NCBI GenBank assembly: GCA_965227695.1
Contig: OZ245760.1
Span: 2,418,001-2,482,000 of the forward strand
Direction: 5' to 3'
Origin: UBA1858 sp965227695
Lineage (GTDB): Bacteria > Pseudomonadota > Gammaproteobacteria > UBA4575
DNA length: 64,000 bases
Shown here: positions 36,060-44,791 of the stretch, piece after piece
How positions within the stretch are numbered: the first letter of the stretch is position 1
Layout: each line of letters starts with the position of its first letter
Notes under the pieces: model-generated
What the model was told of the DNA's origin: nothing
The model's database searches: none
The model's input: only the letters and a program-made list of their open reading frames with translations
Translations under genes and position numbers: made by a program

Positions 36060-37329
36060 GAATATTGCCGTCTCCGTACACCACAAATTTTTGCGTGGTC
36101 AACCCTTCAAGACCCACCGGACCACGTGCGTGAAGCTTGTCTGTGCTAATCCCTATTTCAGCGCCCAGCCCATACTCAAAACCATCCGCAAAACGCGATG
36201 AAGCATTGACCATGACGGAACTGGAATCGACTTCACGCAGAAACTTTTGCGCATGTGAAAAGTTTTCAGTGACAATCACGTCAGTATGATGAGAGCCGTA
36301 TTTTTCAATATGATTCATTGCCTGATCAATATCATCGACAATTTTAATGGCCAGTATTGGTGCCAGATATTCTTCATACCAGTCCTGCTCGGTGGCACTG
36401 TTAATATCTTTCAGAATTGAGCGCGTTTTTTCACAGCCGCGCAACTCGACCTGATGTTGCCGGTATTCACCGGCCAGGCGTGGCAACAGCGCCTCGGCCA
36501 CCTCTTTATGCACGAGCAATGTTTCCATGGCATTACAGACACCATAGCGATGAGTTTTCGCGTTGACGGCAATGGCCACTGCCTTGTCATGATCGAGGTG
36601 CGCATCCAGATACACATGACAGTTACCATCGAGATGCTTGATAACAGGAATCGTCGATTCCGCGGTGACACGTTCGATCAGACTTTTTCCACCACGTGGA
36701 ATAATCACACTGACATAACGGTCGAGGCGCAGTAATTCACGCACCGCTTCACGGTCGGTCGTATCAACCACCTGCACGGCCGATTGCGGTAAGTCGGCAC
36801 TGGTCAACGCCTGTTTGATTAATGCACCAATCGCACGATTGGAATGAATGGCCTCAGACCCGCCACGCAGGATCACCGCGTTGCCCGATTTGAGACACAG
36901 GCCGGCCGCATCTGCCGTGACATTCGGACGCGACTCAAAAATAATACCGATGACACCCAATGGCACACGCATTTTGCCTACCTGGATCCCGGAAGGACGT
37001 GAGGCGACGTCGGTAACTTCTCCCACCGGGTCAGGCAAGCTGGCAATTTGCTGCAGCCCCTGTGCCATTGACACGATTCTTGCCGTTGTTAATTCAAGAC
37101 GATCCAGCAGTGACGCATCCAAACCGCGTGCCTGGCCGGCTTCCAGGTCGCGTTGATTGTGCAGTGCCAGTTGTGACTGGTTATCCATCAGCATTTGTGC
37201 CAGATTATCCAGCGCCCGGTTTTTACTGGCCGTGGAAGCCGCCGACATTAACCGTGCCGCCTGGCTGGCCTGCTGGCCGAGCGTCTGCATGTATTGCTGG
37301 ATTGAAAGATGCGATTCAGTCACTGCCAT
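36052..37329 (-). CDS. proA: Glutamate-5-semialdehyde dehydrogenase (gamma-glutamyl phosphate reductase)
   Basis: This 425-residue aldehyde-dehydrogenase-fold enzyme performs the second step of proline synthesis. Visible blocks are the NAD(P)-binding GVIGIIFESRPNVTADAAGL, IPRGGKSLI and the catalytic Cys in YGVCNAMETLLVH. The C-terminal LHARGPVGLEGLTTQKFV is also conserved. The gene is inserted between holA and nadD; in E. coli those two are adjacent, whereas Pseudomonas-type genomes also place proA beside nadD. proB is not in the window. Confidence 0.96.
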   Translation of the reverse strand: MAVTESHLSIQQYMQTLGQQASQAARLMSAASTASKNRALDNLAQMLMDNQSQLALHNQRDLEAGQARGLDASLLDRLELTTARIVSMAQGLQQIASLPDPVGEVTDVASRPSGIQVGKMRVPLGVIGIIFESRPNVTADAAGLCLKSGNAVILRGGSEAIHSNRAIGALIKQALTSADLPQSAVQVVDTTDREAVRELLRLDRYVSVIIPRGGKSLIERVTAESTIPVIKHLDGNCHVYLDAHLDHDKAVAIAVNAKTHRYGVCNAMETLLVHKEVAEALLPRLAGEYRQHQVELRGCEKTRSILKDINSATEQDWYEEYLAPILAIKIVDDIDQAMNHIEKYGSHHTDVIVTENFSHAQKFLREVDSSSVMVNASSRFADGFEYGLGAEIGISTDKLHARGPVGLEGLTTQKFVVYGDGNIRE

Positions 37330-37347
37330 GGATAGCCCTCGTTCAGG

Positions 37348-38337
37348 TTAACGTGCCAATTTTAGTGCGACATCAGCAAATGACTGCCATACATCACCAC
37401 TGGCGCGGCCTTTAATCATTTGATCCATTTGCCCACACTTCATTAGCAAGGTGTAGAGTTGTTCGCGATTAAATTTGCCGGCATGGCTGCCAAGCTGATT
37501 ACGTTTAGTAAAATAAAATGCATTCTGAACAGATCCGGACTGCGCGCGTGCTTGTGCACCTGTGTATATGACTGCCCGGGTTAGTTCAGCCAGCCCCCAT
37601 AATACCAGGTTGGGTGCAAACGACTCTCTTTGAAACTGCGCAAGTATACTAATGACTTTGTTTCTTTGACCGGCAAGGATTGAGTCGACCAGATCGAATA
37701 CATTATATTTTGTCTGGCTGGACACATAGGCAGTGCCTGACACATTCTGCTGATTGTCCGACAACGCCAGCAAGGCCATTTTTTCTATTTCCTGGGCGGC
37801 CGCGAGCATATTGCCTTCGACGCGGGAAGCAATATATTCCGCGGTCTGTCGGTCATCGGGCAGCTGCTGCGCTTTTAAGCGCGCCTGTATCCAGCGCACA
37901 AGTGCTGTCCCCGTCAACGGCCAGATACGCATCATCACACCGGCATTTGACAGTGCGGTGACCCATTTTGAACGCAGTGCGGCTTTTTCAATTTTACCAC
38001 TTTGAATAATTAGCAAGGCGTCTTCAGGCAGCTGCTGACAGTATTCCTGCAGTGCTTTGGTGCCGGCCGTGCCGGGCTTGCCCGTTGGCATGCGTAACTC
38101 GATCAATTTTTTGTCACCGAATAATGACATGCTGGTGCTGTTTTCTGTCAGCGCGGACCAGTCAAAGCCGCGTTCGACATGTAGCACTTGTCGTTCCGTG
38201 TAGCCCTGTTGACGTGCCTGCTGGCGAATCATTGTCAAAGACTCTTCAATCTGTAATGGTTCGTCCCCGGAAATCAGGTAGACCGGTGCCAGCGTTTTAT
38301 CCAGGTGTTGTTCGAGTTGATGTATGTTGAGATCCAA
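37348..38337 (-). CDS. holA: DNA polymerase III delta subunit
   Basis: This 329-residue clamp-loader subunit opens the beta clamp. It begins with YLISGDEPLQIEESLTMIRQ, the typical delta N-terminus, followed by the AAA+-like fold without a functional Walker A. The C-terminal collar domain holds FYFTKRNQLGSHAGKFNREQL. Length is close to E. coli HolA (343 aa). It lies in the conserved leuS-lptE-holA run but is separated from lptE by the plus-strand GarR-like gene. Confidence 0.94.
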   Translation of the reverse strand: MDLNIHQLEQHLDKTLAPVYLISGDEPLQIEESLTMIRQQARQQGYTERQVLHVERGFDWSALTENSTSMSLFGDKKLIELRMPTGKPGTAGTKALQEYCQQLPEDALLIIQSGKIEKAALRSKWVTALSNAGVMMRIWPLTGTALVRWIQARLKAQQLPDDRQTAEYIASRVEGNMLAAAQEIEKMALLALSDNQQNVSGTAYVSSQTKYNVFDLVDSILAGQRNKVISILAQFQRESFAPNLVLWGLAELTRAVIYTGAQARAQSGSVQNAFYFTKRNQLGSHAGKFNREQLYTLLMKCGQMDQMIKGRASGDVWQSFADVALKLAR

Positions 38338-38405
38338 ATATCGGTCCGCAATGTCTGTTGTGATGGGGGAATGGCTGCATCAATGTTTTGACGTATCATT
38401 TAGCC

Positions 38406-38435
38406 ACCCGGTTTTGTATATTATACCCGGTTTTT
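38406..38435. promoter_or_regulatory. Ten-base direct repeat in the holA/garR-like divergent gap
   Basis: The decamer ACCCGGTTTT occurs twice, at 38406 and 38425, with 19 bp from start to start. The sequence between the copies, TGTATATTATA, is a plausible extended minus-10 region for the plus-strand gene at 38478. Two same-face sites flanking a promoter are a common operator layout, but no regulator can be named. This is inference from pattern alone. Confidence 0.3.
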
Positions 38436-38477
38436 AACGCTTATTTATCAATATATTAGAACATTCAGGGAGAAAAA

Positions 38478-39347
38478 GTGGCAGAGCAGATTGGATATAT
38501 CGGACTCGGGATCATGGGCAAGGCGATGGTTGAAAATCTTACCAGGGCCGGCCATTCGGTCAATGTATTTGCCCGCCGCAAAGCCAGCATTGATGCATTA
38601 AAGGCTGAAAATATCGAGGTTTTTCAGTCGCCTGAGGCCCTGGCACAAGCCTCCTCGCTGATTCTGTGCTGCGTTTCAGATACCCCCGATGTCGAACAGG
38701 TCTTAACCGGCCCCGAGAGTGTCATCAAGGGCCTCAAGCCCGGCACACTGGTCATTGATATGAGCACGATCTCGCCTGAAGTCACACGCGCCATGTATCG
38801 CCAGTTCCGGCAGGCCGGTGGCAGTCTGCTGGACGCACCGGTATCCGGAGGTGAAGTCGGCGCCATCGCGGCAACACTCTCTATCATGGTGGGCGGCGAT
38901 GAAAAAGATTTCGCGCGCGCACTGCCGATTTTTGAATGTCTTGGTAAAAATATTATTCATGTCGGAGAATCCGGTGCCGGCCAGGTGGCCAAGGCCTGCA
39001 ATAACCTGGTCGCGGCGGAAACCATGGTGGCGGTGGCCGAAGCCTACCTGCTGGCAAAGAGCTGTGACGTCGATCCGGCCAAAGTGCGCGAAGCGTTACT
39101 CGGTGGCTTTGCTTATAGTCGGGTACTGGAGCTGCACGGCCAGCGCGTGCTGGAAGACAACTATAAACCGGGCTTCAAAAGCCGGTTACATGCCAAGGAT
39201 TTACGGATTGCGCTGGACAGTGCCCGGGCTCACTCGGTCGAGCTGCCCGGGGCGGAATTATCCAGCCGCTATCTCGAAACCCTGGTCGAACAGGGGGCAG
39301 GAGATCTGGATTCAGCCGCCATCGCCAAAGTTATTCTGGGCGACTAG
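38478..39347 (+). CDS. 2-hydroxy-3-oxopropionate reductase / 3-hydroxyisobutyrate dehydrogenase family
   Basis: This 289-residue beta-hydroxyacid dehydrogenase is of the GarR/GlxR type, reducing tartronate semialdehyde or a related semialdehyde with NAD(P)H. It has the N-terminal dinucleotide loop IGLGIMGKAM, the substrate-binding DAPVSGGEVGA near residue 118 and the catalytic Lys in GQVAKACNN. The start is a GTG preceded by a good AGGGAG-like ribosome binding site. It is the only plus-strand gene in a long minus-strand block, and its 3' end overlaps lptE by 17 bp. No gcl or hyi gene is nearby, so the pathway is not shown. Confidence 0.88.
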   Translation: MAEQIGYIGLGIMGKAMVENLTRAGHSVNVFARRKASIDALKAENIEVFQSPEALAQASSLILCCVSDTPDVEQVLTGPESVIKGLKPGTLVIDMSTISPEVTRAMYRQFRQAGGSLLDAPVSGGEVGAIAATLSIMVGGDEKDFARALPIFECLGKNIIHVGESGAGQVAKACNNLVAAETMVAVAEAYLLAKSCDVDPAKVREALLGGFAYSRVLELHGQRVLEDNYKPGFKSRLHAKDLRIALDSARAHSVELPGAELSSRYLETLVEQGAGDLDSAAIAKVILGD

Positions 39348-39861
39348 CGGAATCTGTCTCATCTTCAGCCGCCACGGATACGGCCTGCAGGCGATAGAGA
39401 ATCAGGCGTGAGGCGTCGGCACGCATTTCTTCATAAATTTTTTGCTCTTCGCTGGTGTTGCCCAGCAGCTGGTTAATTTCGAACAGGAAATCACGCGACA
39501 GACGAATGTCCTGGTTGTTCATCAGCACACGGCCGTCAGCATCCTTCACACTGACCCCGACTTGCAGTATCAGTTCGTACTCGCGGACTTTTCCGTCCTC
39601 ATCCAGAGACAGTATTTCGCGCTCTCTGTGTTCATAAAGCACATCGACAATGGCCGTCGCCTGATCGCGTTCTACAATGGCATACTGATTGGCCTCGAAC
39701 TGCTTTTCAATTAACGCGGCAACTTCCCGTCCACGCCCCTGGTAGCTGATATGCGTTTTTTCAAACACAGGATCGAGGTCGGCCTTGCCCGCCAGACGGT
39801 ATCCACAGGCAGACGCGACAAAGAGCAGCAGCATCAACAAGACAATTGTTATTTTACGCAC
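39331..39861 (-). CDS. lptE: LPS-assembly lipoprotein LptE
   Basis: This 176-residue outer-membrane lipoprotein plugs the LptD barrel for lipopolysaccharide insertion. It has a signal peptide ending in a lipobox-like FVASAC, giving a lipidated Cys near residue 19. The conserved GYRL follows, and later ADASRLILYRL. It lies directly downstream of leuS (9-bp gap), the standard order. Confidence 0.92.
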   Translation of the reverse strand: MRKITIVLLMLLLFVASACGYRLAGKADLDPVFEKTHISYQGRGREVAALIEKQFEANQYAIVERDQATAIVDVLYEHREREILSLDEDGKVREYELILQVGVSVKDADGRVLMNNQDIRLSRDFLFEINQLLGNTSEEQKIYEEMRADASRLILYRLQAVSVAAEDETDSASRPE

Positions 39862-39870
39862 GAAGTTCTC

Positions 39871-42327
39871 CTAGACGACAATGTTCACCAGTCGCCCCTT
39901 GACGACAATGATTTTTTTGACTGTTTTATCCTGAATATGCTGTTGTACTTTTTCACTTTGCACGGCAGCGCTTTTAATTGCTTCATCATCCGCCTGCGTC
40001 GGTACCGTGATTTTATCACGCAATTTGCCATTAACCTGCACGATGAGCTCGATGCTTTCCTGCACCAGCGCCTGCTCATCATAGGCCGGCCAGGCTTCGT
40101 CTTCAATCATCGACGTATGACCTAATTGTTGCCATAACTGCGCGCAGATATGCGGCACTATTGGCGACAGCATCAACACAATCGCACGGATACCCTCGCG
40201 CACCACGGCATGGTCCTGATCACTGCTGCCCTTATGTGCAGATAGCTCATTGAGTAATTCCATATTGGCAGCAATCGCCGTGTTGAAAGTATAACGGCGC
40301 CCGATATCATCACTGACTTTTTTAATGGTGCTGTGGATTTTGTTGCGCAGTGCTTTTTGCTGTGCGGTGAGCGCATCCGGCTGCAATGGAACGGTATGAC
40401 GGTTATCCTGCAAATGCAGGTAAACACTGCGCCAGAGTTTTTTGAGAAAACGCGCGGAACCCTCTACCCCGGTGTCGACCCACTCAAGTGAGTTATCCGG
40501 TGGCGCAGCAAACATGGTAAACAGGCGGACGGTGTCTGCACCAAACGTTTCTATTAATTGTTCAGGGTCTACCGTATTGCCTTTTGATTTGGACATCTTG
40601 GTTCCATCCTTGAGTACCATGCCCTGTGTCAGCAGATTAGTGAATGGCTCATCGGATGAGATCAAGCCTTCATCGCGCATGAGTTTATGAAAGAAACGCG
40701 CATACAGTAAATGCAATACGGCATGCTCGATGCCTCCCACGTACTGATCGACCGGCAGCCAGTAGTTGGCCCGTTGATCGAGCATTTGCTCGCCGGCATC
40801 GACGCAACAATAACGCGCATAATACCAGCTCGATTCAAAAAACGTGTCAAAAGTATCTGTCTCACGCCTGGCCGGCTGCTGACACTGCGGACAGGGCACG
40901 TTAACAAAATCAGACATCGAGCCCAGGGGCGAGCCGGCACCGGTCACCTCGACATTTTCAGGCAGGCGTACCGGCAAGTCCGCAGCGGGTACGGCAACCG
41001 GTCCACACTCATCACAGTAAATCACCGGGATGGGGCATCCCCAATAACGCTGTCTGGAAATTCCCCAGTCGCGCAGGCGGAAGTTCACCGTTCTTTGCCC
41101 ACGCTGCTGTGACTCAATGGTTTCCGAGATGGCAATAAATGCCTGTTCGGATGTGAGACCGTCCCATTGACCGGAGTTATTGAGCACTCCCTTTTCGGTA
41201 AAAGCCTGTTGGGTGACATCGCTTTGCTGGGCGTCTTGATTGGAAAAAATCACCTGGCGCACCGGCAATTGATATTTGGTTGCAAATTCCCAGTCACGCT
41301 GATCATGGGCAGGCACACACATGACCGCACCGGTGCCGTATTCAATTAATACAAAATTGGCAATCCAGATTGGCAATTTCTCGCCACTGATCGGGTGCAG
41401 TGCGAATAACCCCGTGGCCACGCCTTCTTTTTCCGCGGTGTTTATGTCGGCTTCTGCAACCTTGCGCTGTTTACACTTTTCAATAAAGTCTGCGGCCTGT
41501 GAATGATGTTGTGCAGCCACCGTCGCCAGTGCATGCTCCGGAGCAATTGCAACATAGCTCACCCCCATCAGGGTGTCTGGACGCGTGGTATAAACTTCAA
41601 TAGAAGGCAAGTCGCCTTCCACATCAAATGAAAACTGCAGGCCCTCGGAGCGACCAATCCAGTTTTGCTGCATGACCCGAACCTGTTCGGGCCAGCCTTC
41701 CAGTGCCTGGACACATTCAAGCAACTCGTCAGCGTACTGGGTAATTTTTAAAAACCATTGAGAAATTTCACGTCGTTCAACCGGCGCGCCAGATCTCCAG
41801 CCACGCCCGTCGATCACCTGCTCGTTGGCCAGCACGGTCTGGTCGACAGGATCCCAGTTGACGATTGATTTTTTCTTGTAAACCAGTCCTTTTTCAAGCA
41901 AGCGTGTAAACAGCCATTGTTCCCAGCGATAGTACTCCGGTGTACAGGTCGCTAATTCCCGGTCCCAGTCATAGGCAAAGCCGAGACGTTGTAATTGTCC
42001 GCGCATGTAATCGATATTTTCATAAGTCCATTTGGCCGGGGGGACTTTATTTTTCAGGGCCGCATTTTCTGCAGGCAAACCAAATGCATCCCAGCCCATC
42101 GGCTGCAGGACATTTTTACCCTTCATACGCTGATAGCGGCTGATCACATCACCAATCGTGTAATTGCGCACATGCCCCATGTGCAGTCTCCCGCTTGGAT
42201 AAGGGAACATCGACAGGCAATAAAATTTCTCTTTAGTATTATCTTCGGTGGCTTTGAAGGTATTGGACTGTTTCCATCGCAGTTGAACTTCAGCCTCGAT
42301 TGCGTGAGGTTGATAATTTTCTTCCAT
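39871..42327 (-). CDS. leuS: Leucyl-tRNA synthetase
   Basis: This 818-residue class I synthetase charges tRNA-Leu. It has the HIGH-type motif in PYPSGRLHMGHVRNYTIGDV near residue 45 and the editing (CP1) domain with VYTTRPDTLMGVSYVAIAPE. The KMSKS loop is GTKMSKSKGNTVDP, and the anticodon-binding domain is followed by the small C-terminal domain. Length is slightly below E. coli LeuS (860 aa), within family range. It is the first gene of the leuS-lptE pair. Confidence 0.97.
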   Translation of the reverse strand: MEENYQPHAIEAEVQLRWKQSNTFKATEDNTKEKFYCLSMFPYPSGRLHMGHVRNYTIGDVISRYQRMKGKNVLQPMGWDAFGLPAENAALKNKVPPAKWTYENIDYMRGQLQRLGFAYDWDRELATCTPEYYRWEQWLFTRLLEKGLVYKKKSIVNWDPVDQTVLANEQVIDGRGWRSGAPVERREISQWFLKITQYADELLECVQALEGWPEQVRVMQQNWIGRSEGLQFSFDVEGDLPSIEVYTTRPDTLMGVSYVAIAPEHALATVAAQHHSQAADFIEKCKQRKVAEADINTAEKEGVATGLFALHPISGEKLPIWIANFVLIEYGTGAVMCVPAHDQRDWEFATKYQLPVRQVIFSNQDAQQSDVTQQAFTEKGVLNNSGQWDGLTSEQAFIAISETIESQQRGQRTVNFRLRDWGISRQRYWGCPIPVIYCDECGPVAVPAADLPVRLPENVEVTGAGSPLGSMSDFVNVPCPQCQQPARRETDTFDTFFESSWYYARYCCVDAGEQMLDQRANYWLPVDQYVGGIEHAVLHLLYARFFHKLMRDEGLISSDEPFTNLLTQGMVLKDGTKMSKSKGNTVDPEQLIETFGADTVRLFTMFAAPPDNSLEWVDTGVEGSARFLKKLWRSVYLHLQDNRHTVPLQPDALTAQQKALRNKIHSTIKKVSDDIGRRYTFNTAIAANMELLNELSAHKGSSDQDHAVVREGIRAIVLMLSPIVPHICAQLWQQLGHTSMIEDEAWPAYDEQALVQESIELIVQVNGKLRDKITVPTQADDEAIKSAAVQSEKVQQHIQDKTVKKIIVVKGRLVNIVV

Positions 42328-42640
42328 ATATAGATTATTCTTGAAGTTAATGTGACAAGCGCCTGCGGATCATAACAAAATTCCTCCATTGATAGCAGAG
42401 GATTTTGCATCCGGAAAAATGAGATTCCCAATCAAGTTGGGAATGACGCAGGGTGATTGAGAGTAACGGTGGTGAGTTGGGAAAGACGATAGGCATCTGG
42501 GGCAGGCACGATATGCGCCGCCCACAACCTCACCATTTACCCATTAATGAATTCAATGCGCACTATAGAAAACTTCTGTTTGTAGGATGAACTCTTTGAG
42601 CGTAATGTTTGCCTTGCAGTAGTTAATTGTTATCAGGCGA

Positions 42641-42823
42641 TGTAGGCGCAAAAGCCTTTTAGCAAGGGTAAGTTTGATTCGGTGCGCTCTGACATTATGA
42701 GTCTAGAGTTCAAATTTTTCTCTAGGCAACTTCAAACACCACAGCACGAGCAGCTTAACCCGTATACTGCAAACGTTATGAGCCTACACGGAAAGCCCAA
42801 TCAATGCATTGGGCTTTCTTTTT
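42641..42823 (+). ncRNA. Candidate structured small RNA
   Basis: A plus-strand intrinsic terminator here has no gene in front of it, since both flanking genes are on the minus strand. Directly before it, GCCTACA (42782-42788) can pair with TGTAGGC (42641-42647), closing a domain of about 150 nt. Inside are hairpins CCTT/AAGG (42655/42664) and CTAGAG/CTCTAG (42703/42720), and a GTTTGA/TCAAAC pairing (42672/42732). A weak promoter-like pair, TTGCCT at 42609 and TATCAG at 42631 (16-bp spacer), would start transcription close to the closing stem. It does not look like 6S, 4.5S, tmRNA or RNase P RNA. Existence of the transcript is inferred. Confidence 0.4.
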
Positions 42824-42824
42824 T
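42792..42824 (+). terminator. Rho-independent terminator
   Basis: A ten-base-pair stem, AAAGCCCAAT at 42792-42801 with ATTGGGCTTT at 42808-42817, encloses a six-base loop and is followed by CTTTTTTT. The T-run is on the plus strand only, so it ends plus-strand transcription. No plus-strand protein gene lies upstream within the gap. Confidence 0.85.
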
Positions 42825-42950
42825 TATACGTCATGAATGTTACTTCCAATCACTTCAGTCCCCGCACATATGTTAAGGCATAAATGCAAAATACACCGTT
42901 TTGAAGATTCCCAATCAAGTTGGGAATGACGCGGGTATTTTGGGAATGAC

Positions 42951-43010
42951 GATGGTGTATTGGAAGTGACGATGGTGTATTGGAAGTGACGATGGTGTGT
43001 TGGAAGTGAC
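42951..43010. repeat. 20-bp tandem repeat, three near-identical copies
   Basis: The unit GATGGTGTATTGGAAGTGAC occurs at 42951 and 42971, and with one change at 42991. Flanking 20-bp segments at 42931 and from 43011 onward are degenerate forms of the same phase. The unit looks derived from the GGGAATGAC end of the palindromic repeats plus a spacer. Confidence 0.9.
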
Positions 43011-43134
43011 GGTGGTGGGTTGGTATGGCAGTGGTGTATCAGAATAGCGGTGTATGTTGAGGATGACGGGCGTGAGTTGGTAATGACATTGGCATCACGG
43101 GAATAGCGACGTGGCTTATGGAAATAAATACATC

Positions 43135-43192
43135 CGTCATCTCCGCACGACCGCCAGGGAAGGCGGAAGTATTAGAAATGCAGGAGCATTTT
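43135..43192 (+). repeat. Composite repeat unit, copy 2
   Basis: This is a copy of the composite unit seen at 18978-19034, here in the opposite orientation. It shares CGACCGCCA, GGCGGAAGTA and TGCAGGAGCATTTT. It is flanked by palindrome halves (CGTCATCTCCGC on the left, AGCGGGGATCTT at about 43202), as if the normal loop of the C-type palindrome had been replaced by about 50 bases. Confidence 0.75.
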
Positions 43193-43322
43193 TTAATGAA
43201 AGCGGGGATCTTTGAGTTTTGAATTGAATTTGGGTATGTAAATCTCGCTTATTGTCACGCAAGACAAATAACCAACCACATGTCAGCCGATAGCAGCAAT
43301 GACATACTACGAGCAAAAGACT

Positions 43323-44756
43323 CTATGTGTCAGAACGGCCATATTTATCGTCGAAGCGTTCAATGTCGTCTTCGCCAAGATAGGTCCCGGACTGGACTTC
43401 TATTAATTCCAGCGGAATTTTGCCCGGGTTTTCCAGGCGGTGTATTGCTCCGATCGGAATGTAGGTTGACTCGTTTTCAGACAGCAAAAATTCTTTGTCA
43501 TCACATGTCACCATGGCCGTGCCATTGACAACAATCCAGTGTTCGGCACGGTGGTGATGCTTTTGCAGGGAGAGTCTTTCGCCCGGCTTGACGGTGATTC
43601 TTTTTACCTGGTAGCGGTTGGCATTATCAATGGATTCATAATCACCCCATGGCCGATACACTTTTCGGTGTATGTCTGACTCGTCCCGGTTGGCCTGTTT
43701 CAGCGCGTTGGCAATTTGTTTGACGTTTTGTGATTGGTCACGCGGGGTCACCATCACCGCATCGGCGGTTTCTACGATCACGGCGTCTTTCATGCCCACG
43801 GCAGTCACCAGCCGGTTGGAGCTATGCACGTAACAACCCTGACAGTCTTCCAGCAATACATCGCCGGTCAGGGCATTACTGTTTTCGTCCTGAAGCGATG
43901 ATTCCCATAGCGCATGCCAGGAACCAACATCGTTCCAGTTGCTGACCAGAGGTACCATTGCTGCCCGGCGGGTGTTTTCCATGACCGCGTAGTCGATGGA
44001 TTCACTTTTACAGGCAGCAAAGGTTTGTTTATCGATGCGGATGAAGTCGAGGTCTTTCTGTTGCGCATCAAACGCGGCTTTGATGCAGGCGTCTATCCCG
44101 GGCTCGTGGGCCGCCAGCTCTGAAAGCAATGTCTCGGCTTTAAACATAAACATGCCGCTGTTCCAGTAATAGTCGCCACTTTCAAGGTACGCCTCGGCAA
44201 CGTCCAGGGCAGGCTTTTCAACGAAAGAATCGACTTTGCAGGCACCCTCACTCAGCGCACCGCCTGCCTTGATATACCCGTAACCGGTTTCTGCGCGGGT
44301 AGGCTGTATTCCAAAAGTGACCAGCTGATCGTCGGCGCTTAATGCTGCGGCAGTGGCAATGGCCTGCCGGAAGTTTTCCGACGGTTCGAGAATATGATCG
44401 GCGGGCAGTACCAGAATGATGGCATTGGCATCTCGTTGCAGCGCACACAGGGCGGCAAGCCCGATAGCCGGGGCGGTATTGCGGCCCACGGGTTCGAGAA
44501 TAATGTCATGCTCAGTCACGCCTTCCTGCTGTAACTGTTCCGCCGCCATGAACCGATGCTCATCATTACAAACAATGATGGGGGCCTGAATGCCCTCGCC
44601 CAATGAACAGACACGAGCCACCGTGTCCTGGAATAAGCTGCGGTTATCACGCAGCGGAATAAACTGTTTCGGATATAGTTTACGTGATACCGGCCATAGT
44701 CTGGTTCCTGACCCCCCTGACAGTATCACCGGAATCACTTGTGCAAATTTAGACAT
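43323..44756 (-). CDS. manC: Mannose-1-phosphate guanylyltransferase / mannose-6-phosphate isomerase
   Basis: This 477-residue bifunctional type II enzyme makes GDP-mannose for surface polysaccharides. The N-terminal nucleotidyltransferase has the pyrophosphorylase loop GGSGTRLWPVSRKLYPKQF and the sugar-binding FVEKP. The C-terminal cupin has the isomerase signature VKPGERLSLQKHHHRAEHW. It sits alone between lnt and a repeat-filled gap, away from the glycan islands, but probably supplies them. manB (phosphomannomutase) is not in the window. Confidence 0.95.
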   Translation of the reverse strand: MSKFAQVIPVILSGGSGTRLWPVSRKLYPKQFIPLRDNRSLFQDTVARVCSLGEGIQAPIIVCNDEHRFMAAEQLQQEGVTEHDIILEPVGRNTAPAIGLAALCALQRDANAIILVLPADHILEPSENFRQAIATAAALSADDQLVTFGIQPTRAETGYGYIKAGGALSEGACKVDSFVEKPALDVAEAYLESGDYYWNSGMFMFKAETLLSELAAHEPGIDACIKAAFDAQQKDLDFIRIDKQTFAACKSESIDYAVMENTRRAAMVPLVSNWNDVGSWHALWESSLQDENSNALTGDVLLEDCQGCYVHSSNRLVTAVGMKDAVIVETADAVMVTPRDQSQNVKQIANALKQANRDESDIHRKVYRPWGDYESIDNANRYQVKRITVKPGERLSLQKHHHRAEHWIVVNGTAMVTCDDKEFLLSENESTYIPIGAIHRLENPGKIPLELIEVQSGTYLGEDDIERFDDKYGRSDT

Positions 44757-44791
44757 ATCGATAATTTCGCATGGATTGTATGAAAGTCATG

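Larger units (their letters stand above)
42328..43322. repeat. 995-bp gap between leuS and manC: repeats, tandem array, RNA candidate
   Basis: No protein gene can be supported here. From left to right it holds the leuS leader and a T-type palindrome at about 42424. A non-repetitive stretch with a candidate structured RNA ending in a clear terminator follows (42641-42823). Next come a second T-type palindrome at 42908, a decaying 20-bp tandem array (about 42921-43060), a run of degenerate repeat halves, and a composite repeat at 43135-43192. In E. coli the same lnt-leuS interval carries tRNA genes and asnB. No tRNA is visible here. Confidence 0.85.

Noticed and set aside
42682..42876. 64-codon open frame across the leuS/manC gap
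   Set aside because: It runs straight through the terminator hairpin, lacks a ribosome binding site and shows no recognisable protein pattern.
42328..43322. tRNA genes in the lnt-leuS interval, as in E. coli
   Set aside because: No cloverleaf, GTTCGAATC-like T arm or CCA end is visible on either strand.
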